Source of the DNA: Lachnospiraceae bacterium
GTDB taxonomy: Bacteria > Bacillota > Clostridia > Lachnospirales > Lachnospiraceae
DNA length: 7,896 nt
Direction of reading: 5' to 3'
Assembly (NCBI GenBank): GCA_014804225.1
Contig: JAAVAF010000062.1
Span: 2,968 to 10,863 of the forward strand
Of the stretch, positions 1 through 4,906 are shown in pieces (within the stretch, counting starts at the first letter, position 1; each line of letters starts with the position of its first letter). A program made the translations under genes and the position numbers. The notes beneath the pieces were generated by a model. The model was not told where the DNA came from and made no database searches. It saw nothing but the letters and a program-made list of their open reading frames with translations.

Positions 1-452
1 CCGTAATTATAAACAGCAAGCGCCGGCATACCGAGAAAATAAATCCGAAGATACAAGGTCGCTCCTGCAATCAGCTCGTCCTTCGTATGCAGAAGCTGCA
101 AAATGCCATGTGCAAACAGCAGTCCTACTGCCATGATGACAATTCCCGTAAGCAGACAGATGATAACTGCCGTGTGCGAGGCTTCCTCTACGTCTTTTGG
201 CTTTTTCGCGCCCAGATATCTGGCAACCAATACATTCACGCCGCCCGCCATTCCAATTAAAAACCCGGTAAACAGCGTGACAAGCGTTGTCGTAGAACCG
301 ACTGCTCCTAAGGCGATAGAACCTGCAAACCGCCCGACAACGGCAATATCCGCCATATTAAATAACACTTGTAATAAATTAGAAATCATCAAAGGGAGGC
401 TGAAAACGAATATCTGCTTCCAAAGATTGCCCTTTGTTAAATCCTGTTCCAT
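1..452 (-). CDS. MATE family efflux transporter, N-terminal part (runs off window)
   Basis: Reading the minus strand from the ATG at 452-450 gives 150 codons with no stop before the window edge. The protein begins MEQDLTKGNLWKQIFVFSLP and continues with features of MATE (multidrug and toxic compound extrusion) proteins: a short polar N-terminus ending in a G-N-x-W-K-Q motif, a first membrane segment (about residues 14-34) with the LPLMISNLLQ signature, then N-MAD-VVGRF, a second segment rich in Gly (GFLIGMAGG), and the VARYLGAKK loop. Two further hydrophobic segments lie at about residues 93-115 and 130-150. MATE proteins export cationic drugs or metabolites in exchange for Na+ or H+ and are usually about 440-460 residues, so roughly a third is present. 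The start is 2 nt after the stop of the upstream dehydrogenase and has no strong Shine-Dalgarno, which suggests translational coupling. The substrate cannot be told from sequence. Confidence 0.9.
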   Translation of the reverse strand, partial: MEQDLTKGNLWKQIFVFSLPLMISNLLQVLFNMADIAVVGRFAGSIALGAVGSTTTLVTLFTGFLIGMAGGVNVLVARYLGAKKPKDVEEASHTAVIICLLTGIVIMAVGLLFAHGILQLLHTKDELIAGATLYLRIYFLGMPALAVYNY

Positions 453-454
453 TT

Positions 455-1411
455 CTAAACCACTCTGTTTCTCTCTTGTCCATTCAAATAGCTTTTGATA
501 TTTTGGTAAACCTCTTTTGCGCAGCGCTCGCGCGCCTCATGGCTGCCCCATGCCATATGCGGCGTAATCAAAAGCTTTGTGCTGTCCTTAATCTTTCCAA
601 GCGGGTTGTCCGCCGCAATCGGCTCTTTTACCAGTACGTCTAAACCTGCCGCCGCTATCGTTCCGTTTATAAGCGCATCATAAAGCGCCTGTTCATCCAC
701 TACAGGACCGCGCGCCACGTTGATTAAAATCGCCGTTTTCTTCATTTTGGAAAGCGCCTCTGCGTTGATGATATTCTGCGTTCTGTCTGTCAGCGGGCAA
801 TGCAGTGACAAAATGTCGGTTTCCGCAAGCAGTGTATCAAAATCCACACGTTCATAATCTGTATTCGTGTTGTTTCCCGATGCCGAATAATAAATCACGC
901 GGCATCCAAAAGCTTTCGCAATCTCCGCGACCCTCTTACCGATATTCCCAAGTCCGATAATGCCCCAGGTCTTTCCCTCAAGCTCGGTGAAAAACGGTTC
1001 GAAGCACGTAAAAATCGGGCATTTTTCGTATTCTCCATTTTTGACATACGTGTCATAAATTGGTAGTTTTTCTAAAAGGTAAAGCGCCATTGCAAAGGTA
1101 TGCTGTGCCACCACAGGCGTTGAATACCCCATTACATTTGTAACCTGTATTCCGTGTGCTTTGCAGAATTCAAGGTCAACATTGTTGTAACCTGTGGCCG
1201 TTTCACAAATCAGCTTTAAGTTTTTTGCTCCGCTGATGGTTGTCTTATTCAACGGCGCCTTGTTTGCAATAATAATATCTGCATCCGCCACGCGCTCCGC
1301 TACCTCGTCTGCTGTGGTGTTCTCATAGTATACAACGTCCCCAAAATCATCATAGAATGAGATATCAAGGTCTGTTCCCAAACTCACCTTTTCCAAAACT
1401 ACCAGTTTCAT
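455..1411 (-). CDS. D-2-hydroxyacid dehydrogenase (glycerate/hydroxypyruvate reductase-like)
   Basis: The 318-residue protein has the full length and layout of the D-isomer-specific 2-hydroxyacid dehydrogenases. These cytoplasmic enzymes reduce 2-keto acids to D-2-hydroxy acids with NAD(P)H. The split catalytic domain is at about residues 1-100 and 290-318, around a Rossmann domain with GLGNIG at 153-158. The catalytic residues are visible: Arg234 in NVARGPVVDE, Glu263 in VKEP, and His285 in TPHMAW. The Trp three residues after the His is common in glycerate dehydrogenase/hydroxypyruvate reductase members. The residue that usually holds the NAD ribose (Asp after the second Rossmann strand) appears to be Ser176 in VIYYSAS, so cofactor preference is open. 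The ATG at 1411 is preceded by AGGAGAG at good spacing. The gene is followed after 2 nt by a MATE transporter, probably in one transcript. The exact substrate (hydroxypyruvate, pyruvate or another keto acid) is not determinable here. Confidence 0.93.
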   Translation of the reverse strand: MKLVVLEKVSLGTDLDISFYDDFGDVVYYENTTADEVAERVADADIIIANKAPLNKTTISGAKNLKLICETATGYNNVDLEFCKAHGIQVTNVMGYSTPVVAQHTFAMALYLLEKLPIYDTYVKNGEYEKCPIFTCFEPFFTELEGKTWGIIGLGNIGKRVAEIAKAFGCRVIYYSASGNNTNTDYERVDFDTLLAETDILSLHCPLTDRTQNIINAEALSKMKKTAILINVARGPVVDEQALYDALINGTIAAAGLDVLVKEPIAADNPLGKIKDSTKLLITPHMAWGSHEARERCAKEVYQNIKSYLNGQERNRVV

Positions 1412-1417
1412 ATTGAT

Positions 1418-1425
1418 TCTCTCCT
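1418..1425 (-). promoter_or_regulatory. Shine-Dalgarno site of the D-2-hydroxyacid dehydrogenase
   Basis: The minus strand reads TAGGAGAGAATCAAT just before the ATG at 1411. The AGGAGAG core sits about 6-8 nt upstream of the start, which supports that start codon. No other in-frame start nearby has a comparable site. Confidence 0.7.
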
Positions 1426-1512
1426 ATCTACTTTATCATATCCTCAATATCACATCAATTGTATAGCTGTTTTTTCAGAACAAATTTCTTTTTTCTATCC
1501 TTATACTATCAC

Positions 1513-1540
1513 AAAAGGTGTCCAAAATGAACACCTTTTT
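1513..1540 (-). terminator. Terminator-like inverted repeat after the ABC operon
   Basis: The 198-bp gap between the ABC ATPase stop (1610) and the dehydrogenase start (1411) holds a perfect 9-bp inverted repeat, AAAAGGTGT at 1513-1521 and ACACCTTTT at 1531-1539, with a 9-nt loop. On the minus strand the stem is followed by TTTT then GTGATAG. On the plus strand the T-run is five long. It lies about 70 nt downstream of the ATPase stop, where a rho-independent terminator is expected. The stem has only a five-pair GGTGT/ACACC core and the minus-strand U-tract is short, so it may be leaky. An alternative is an operator for the dehydrogenase gene. The rest of the gap shows an imperfect direct repeat (1544-1568) and no convincing promoter. 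Confidence 0.55.
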
Positions 1541-1609
1541 CAATGTATCCAGACAATCAATCCGGACAAGTATTTCAAAAATATGGTCCTATTACGATCA
1601 GTCAACTAG

Positions 1610-2404
1610 TTACCCCAAAATTGCCTTATCACTTGTAAACTCTTCTCCGCTTGCTTCCCCAAATTTATGAAGCAGTTCCTCCACGGTGAGGTTTTTCTTC
1701 TCCTCTCCCTTGATGTCCAAAATAACCTTCCCGTCTTTTAACATGATTAAGCGATTGCCATGCGTAATAGCATCCTTCATGTTATGGGTGATCATCAACG
1801 TCGTAAGCTTATCTTTATTTACAATATACTCTGTCGTTTCCAGTACCTTCGCCGCTGTCTTGGGGTCAAGCGCGGCAGTATGTTCGTCAAGCAGCAAAAG
1901 CTTCGGCTTCTGTAAAGCTGCCATAAGCAGCGTAAGCGCCTGCCGCTGTCCGCCGGAAAGAAGCCCTACCTTGGAAGTGAGCCGTTCCTCCAACCCAAGC
2001 CCGAGAATCTTTAACAGTTCCCTGTACTCTTCACGTTCCTTTTTGTTGATTCCCGGCCGCAGCGTCCTGCGGCGTCCTCTACGCTTTGCAAGCGCAAGGT
2101 TTTCCTCAATTCCCATCGTTGCCGCTGTGCCGGTCATCGGATCCTGAAAAACACGTCCAAGAAATTTTGCCCGTTTATGTTCGGAAAGTTTCGTCACATC
2201 CTCCCCGTCAATGATAATCTGTCCGGAATCTACCGCCCATACGCCCGCAATCGCATTCATCATCGTGGATTTTCCCGCGCCGTTTCCGCCGATTACCGTT
2301 ACGAAATCGCCATCCTCCAAAGTAAGCGAAAAGTTATTCAATGCAACTTTCTCATTCACTGTTCCCGGATTAAACACCTTCGTCACATTTCTGATTTCAA
2401 GCAT
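1610..2404 (-). CDS. ABC transporter ATP-binding protein (TrpXYZ-type amino acid import)
   Basis: This 264-residue protein is a complete ABC ATPase that would power the adjacent permease from the cytoplasmic side. All catalytic motifs are present: Walker A GGNGAGKS at 39-46, Q-loop Gln87 in FQDP, signature LSGGQ at 149-153, Walker B LLLLDEH at 169-175, D-loop AALD at 177-180, and switch His207 in MITHNM. Walker B Glu174 is intact. The FQDPMTGTAATM stretch and a basic insert RRGRRR at about 108-113 match the ATPases paired with PF04392 binding proteins (the putative tryptophan/tyrosine class) rather than classical LivG/LivF. Its ATG overlaps the permease stop by 8 nt (shared ATGCTTGA), so translation is likely coupled. 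It is the last gene of the three-gene operon. Confidence 0.95.
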   Translation of the reverse strand: MLEIRNVTKVFNPGTVNEKVALNNFSLTLEDGDFVTVIGGNGAGKSTMMNAIAGVWAVDSGQIIIDGEDVTKLSEHKRAKFLGRVFQDPMTGTAATMGIEENLALAKRRGRRRTLRPGINKKEREEYRELLKILGLGLEERLTSKVGLLSGGQRQALTLLMAALQKPKLLLLDEHTAALDPKTAAKVLETTEYIVNKDKLTTLMITHNMKDAITHGNRLIMLKDGKVILDIKGEEKKNLTVEELLHKFGEASGEEFTSDKAILG

Positions 2405-3326
2405 TGTCCTTTTCCTCCTTCTTTACAACCGGTTTGCGAAAATACTTTCCTTTCCAATAAGGAATTGCAAGAAACACTGCCACAACCAGAGCAGATAGCA
2501 GCTTTAACAGGTCTGTATCAATGCCCATCCAAATCACTGTCTGAACAACAATATAATACAGCACAGAACCAAACGCCACGCCGATCAGTTTGAACCCAAA
2601 GTTGCGAAACAGTTTTCCGAACACGGCCTCACCGATAATCACAGCAGCAAGTCCAATCACAATCGCGCCCCGCCCCATGTTAATATCCGCAAACCCTTGA
2701 TATTGTGAGAGCAGCGCACCGGAAAGTCCCACTAAACCATTGGAAATCATCAGTCCGATCACCTTTGCAAAATCCGTGTTAATTCCCTGCGCTCTTGACA
2801 TATTTCCGTTACAGCCTGTCGCGCGCAGCGCACATCCGTATTCCGTGCCAAAAAACCAATAAAGAATTGCAACAAGCAACACAATCGCAACCGCTACAAC
2901 AAAAATGGTATTTTTATAAAAAACAACGCCTTTTATGTACCGCAGCGATACCAAGAGGCTGTATTTATCCACATTAATCGCCTGATTCGACTTTCCCATA
3001 ATCTTTAAATTTACGGAGTACAGGGCAAGCTGCGTCAAAATACCGGAGAGAATTGCCGGTATTCCCATAAACGTATGAAAGATTCCGGTCATAAGTCCGG
3101 TAAGCATTCCGGCAAACGTCGCCACTAACATAGAAACAAATACATTATGACCGGAAAGCATCATCATAATGCATACCGCGCCTCCCGTACACAGCGATCC
3201 GTCTACTGTCAAATCCGCTATGTCAAGAATTCGAAACGTAATATAAATGCCGATTGCCATAATACCCCAAATCAAACCTTGGGCAAGCGCTCCTGGCATC
3301 GCGCTAAACAAATTCATGATATTCAT
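2397..3326 (-). CDS. ABC transporter permease, LivH-like (BPD_transp_2 family)
   Basis: The 309-residue, strongly hydrophobic protein has about eight to nine predicted membrane segments (about 14-34, 45-58, 62-82, 90-108, 139-160, 187-207, 219-238, 247-266 and 273-290) and a basic cytoplasmic tail ending KKEEKDNA. Family hallmarks are the DLTVDGSLCTGGA motif at about 38-50 and the cytoplasmic ATPase-contact loop at about 163-186, containing YGCALRATGCNGN and RAQGI. These are typical of permeases of the branched-chain amino acid superfamily that work with PF04392 binding proteins. One permease gene is present, so the transporter is likely a homodimer of this subunit. The ATG at 3326 is chosen because GGAGG lies about 6 nt upstream. 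The next in-frame Met (residue 4) lacks such a site. It overlaps the ATPase gene by 8 nt. Confidence 0.94.
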   Translation of the reverse strand: MNIMNLFSAMPGALAQGLIWGIMAIGIYITFRILDIADLTVDGSLCTGGAVCIMMMLSGHNVFVSMLVATFAGMLTGLMTGIFHTFMGIPAILSGILTQLALYSVNLKIMGKSNQAINVDKYSLLVSLRYIKGVVFYKNTIFVVAVAIVLLVAILYWFFGTEYGCALRATGCNGNMSRAQGINTDFAKVIGLMISNGLVGLSGALLSQYQGFADINMGRGAIVIGLAAVIIGEAVFGKLFRNFGFKLIGVAFGSVLYYIVVQTVIWMGIDTDLLKLLSALVVAVFLAIPYWKGKYFRKPVVKKEEKDNA

Positions 3327-3346
3327 TGGCTTCCTCCATCCGGTAC

Positions 3347-3361
3347 AAAATCTCTGATTTT
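3347..3361 (-). other. Small AT-rich hairpin upstream of the permease
   Basis: AAAATC at 3347-3352 and GATTTT at 3356-3361 form a 6-bp inverted repeat with a 3-nt loop. It lies just after the larger stem-loop at 3369-3394 and about 10 nt upstream of the permease Shine-Dalgarno. It is short and AT-rich, so folding is weak. It is listed because the two hairpins together fill most of the 92-nt gap between the two genes. Confidence 0.3.
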
Positions 3362-3368
3362 CAAGAAA

Positions 3369-3394
3369 GGCAGTGGAAAGAAATTCCCACTGCC
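3369..3394 (-). promoter_or_regulatory. Intercistronic stem-loop between binding protein and permease genes
   Basis: GGCAGTGG at 3369-3376 pairs perfectly with CCACTGCC at 3387-3394 (8 bp, 10-nt loop), and the stem can extend by further A-T pairs past a one-base bulge. On the transcribed strand it lies about 25 nt after the binding-protein stop and is followed by TTTCTTGAAAATC, an imperfect U-tract. Stem-loops at this position commonly give partial termination or protect the upstream mRNA end, so that the binding protein is made in excess over permease and ATPase. That role is inferred from family practice. The structure itself is seen directly. Confidence 0.65.
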
Positions 3395-3418
3395 GACTGA
3401 TTTTTTATGCATATCTTT

Positions 3419-4501
3419 TTATTCAATTGCCTCATATCCATCCGGTATTGTAACACCCAGTTCCTCACAGATTGCAGCATTATATTTCTTTGTAAAGTTT
3501 GGCGCATACTCAATAGGCATTTCAGAAATATTTGATTCTCCTGTAAGAACCTTTGCTGCCATCTTACCTGTCGCAACACCTAAATCATAGTAGCTGATAG
3601 AAAGTGTCGCAACCGCACAGCCTTTGCAAATACCTTCCTCACCGGCAATTACAGGAACTCCCGCCGGTACACAGATATTGTATACGATCTCTGTGTTGTT
3701 TGCTACTGTATTGTCCGTTGGTACATAGATAACATCCACTTCATTGGACGCTGTTGTCGTTACAGCGGAAAGATCATTGGAATCTGAGAATGCATAATAC
3801 TTGCACTCATATCCTTTTTCCTCAAGGTATCCCTTCACGGTATCCACCTGATACTGTGAATTTGCCTCTGCGGAGCAATATAACAGTCCTACTGTCTTTG
3901 CATCCGGGAAAATCTCCTGAAGCATGTCTGCCTGTCCATCAAGCGGCGCAAGGTCAGCAGTACCAGATATATTTCCGCCTACCGTGCCGTCAAAATCATC
4001 TAAATCAAGTGCCACACCATACTCTGTAACAGATGTTCCTAAAATAGGAATCTCATTCGTTCCCGCTGCTGCTGCCTGAAGTGCAGGCGTCGCGTTTGCA
4101 AGAATCAAATCAACACCGCTGGAAACAAAGCTGTTTACAATTGTAGAACATGTGTTCGAATCGCCCTGTGCATTCTGCTCTTCAAAATGTACGCTGTCCT
4201 CTCCCAATTCTTCAATCAATGCATCCTTAAATCCCTGTGTTGCAGCATCTAAAGCGTCATGCTGTACAAGCTGGCAGATACCTATATTATATGTATCTCC
4301 CGTTGTTTCTGCCGGTGCAGCTTCTGTCTGCGCATCGTTTTGCGCTGCATTGTCTGCCGGCGTATTGTTTTCTACTGCATTGTTTGCCGCTGCATCATTT
4401 CCTGATGTGTTATCTGCCGCACCGCCTGATGCATTTCCACATCCGGCAAAACTGCATACCATAGCAGCAGATACCAAAAGTGCCAATAATTTCTTTTTCA
4501 T
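3419..4501 (-). CDS. ABC transporter substrate-binding lipoprotein (PF04392, TrpX-like)
   Basis: With the ATG at 4501 the product is 360 residues and starts with a clear lipoprotein signal: MKKK, a hydrophobic core, then the lipobox S-F-A-G-Cys21. A flexible linker rich in Asn, Ala, Asp and Glu (about 22-69) spaces the binding domain from the membrane. The domain (about 70-355) opens with YNIGICQLVQHDALDAAT and holds GFKDAL, a SGVDLILANATPALQAA segment, GTSVTEYG, and KTVGLLYCSAEANSQYQ. It closes with ITISYYDLG-like and GKMAAKVL motifs, as in PF04392 (ABC_sub_bind). By family it is a putative tryptophan/tyrosine or related binding protein; the ligand is not proven. A longer frame opens at 4579 but begins within the promoter, so I reject that start. 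AGGAGGGA sits 7 nt upstream of the chosen ATG. It is first in the operon with the permease and ATPase. Confidence 0.95.
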   Translation of the reverse strand: MKKKLLALLVSAAMVCSFAGCGNASGGAADNTSGNDAAANNAVENNTPADNAAQNDAQTEAAPAETTGDTYNIGICQLVQHDALDAATQGFKDALIEELGEDSVHFEEQNAQGDSNTCSTIVNSFVSSGVDLILANATPALQAAAAGTNEIPILGTSVTEYGVALDLDDFDGTVGGNISGTADLAPLDGQADMLQEIFPDAKTVGLLYCSAEANSQYQVDTVKGYLEEKGYECKYYAFSDSNDLSAVTTTASNEVDVIYVPTDNTVANNTEIVYNICVPAGVPVIAGEEGICKGCAVATLSISYYDLGVATGKMAAKVLTGESNISEMPIEYAPNFTKKYNAAICEELGVTIPDGYEAIE

Positions 4502-4508
4502 AATATTT

Positions 4509-4516
4509 TCCCTCCT
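4509..4516 (-). promoter_or_regulatory. Strong Shine-Dalgarno of the substrate-binding protein
   Basis: AGGAGGGA on the minus strand, 7 nt before the ATG at 4501. It fixes the start as the MKKK lipoprotein form instead of the 26-residue upstream extension. Confidence 0.85.
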
Positions 4517-4521
4517 ATAAA

Positions 4522-4543
4522 ATGGGGACGTTTCTTGTCCCAT
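4522..4543 (-). promoter_or_regulatory. Stem-loop at the predicted 5' end of the ABC operon mRNA
   Basis: On the plus strand ATGGGGAC (4522-4529) pairs with GTCCCAT (4537-4543): seven pairs with one bulged G and a 7-nt loop. The -10 box ends at 4551, so transcription should start near 4544-4545 and the hairpin would form almost the first bases of the mRNA, ending about 6 nt before the Shine-Dalgarno. It could stabilise the 5' end, modulate ribosome access, or act as DNA as an operator overlapping +1. I recognise no known riboswitch or T-box. Confidence 0.5.
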
Positions 4544-4550
4544 AAACTCC

Positions 4551-4579
4551 ATTATACTTTTTCGGAAAGGAAAAGTCAA
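4551..4579 (-). promoter_or_regulatory. Sigma-A type promoter of the ABC transporter operon
   Basis: The minus strand carries TTGACT (4579-4574), a 17-bp spacer and a perfect TATAAT (4556-4551), followed by the binding-protein start 50 nt downstream. This is nearly the full housekeeping sigma-factor consensus, with one mismatch in the -35 box. It lies inside the decayed 3' end of the Fic-like remnant. Confidence 0.88.
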
Positions 4580-4906
4580 TATCGCACGTCTCTGTAACTT
4601 TAATAATAGAAACAGGAATGTTACTATTCACTATTTCGTTTCCGTCATAAAAGCTATGGTTTTTTGTGACAAAATATAACAGGTGCACTGCTTTCTCTTC
4701 CAGTGTCGAATAAAGATCTGTTACCGAAAATGACTGATAAATATTTCCGATACTTCCGTGAAATGAATCATCTTTTTCCTTTCCAAATAACTCTGATATG
4801 AAATGCAAAAATAACGCATGAATTGAAAAGGAACTTACTATATAAAAAGCCATTGCTCCAGCAGATTACATATCTCCTTTTACAACAGCTCATTTATATA
4901 ATTTCT

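Larger units (their letters stand above)
4515..4853 (-). pseudogene. RhuM/Fic (death-on-curing) family fragment
   Basis: A 112-codon open frame encodes, at residues 21-72 (about 4793-4638), a segment closely resembling the C-terminal Fic domain of RhuM-type virulence proteins: ELFGKEKDDSF, then GNIYQSF, DLYSTLEEKAVHLLYFV and KNHSFYDGN. Full proteins of this type are over 300 residues, and the Fic motif is HxFx(D/E)GNxxxxR, where the His is catalytic for AMP transfer. Here the His66 to Asn72 part is present, but the following KRIAA helix and its Arg are gone, replaced by unrelated residues. The final 40 codons overlap the ABC operon promoter and hairpin. The N-terminal 20 codons look unlike the family, and the preceding RhuM part is missing. 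No good Shine-Dalgarno precedes the ATG at 4853. I infer a remnant, not an active enzyme. The family match is from memory of the motif, not a search. Confidence 0.65.

Noticed and set aside
103..643. Plus-strand frames opposite the MATE and dehydrogenase genes
   Set aside because: They run antisense to strongly supported genes and show no recognisable domain or ribosome site.
1543..1638. Plus-strand 31-codon frame starting MYPDNQSGQVFQKYG
   Set aside because: No Shine-Dalgarno, it overlaps the 3' end of the ATPase gene in antisense, and I recognise no family. Likely chance.
4502..4579. 26-codon upstream extension of the substrate-binding protein
   Set aside because: It begins within the -35/-10 promoter region, would not be transcribed, and would bury the lipoprotein signal. 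The MKKK start has a strong Shine-Dalgarno.
4500..4906. T-box or riboswitch in front of the ABC operon
   Set aside because: The promoter lies only 50 nt before the start codon, leaving no room for a T-box leader, and no T-box GGTGG core was seen.
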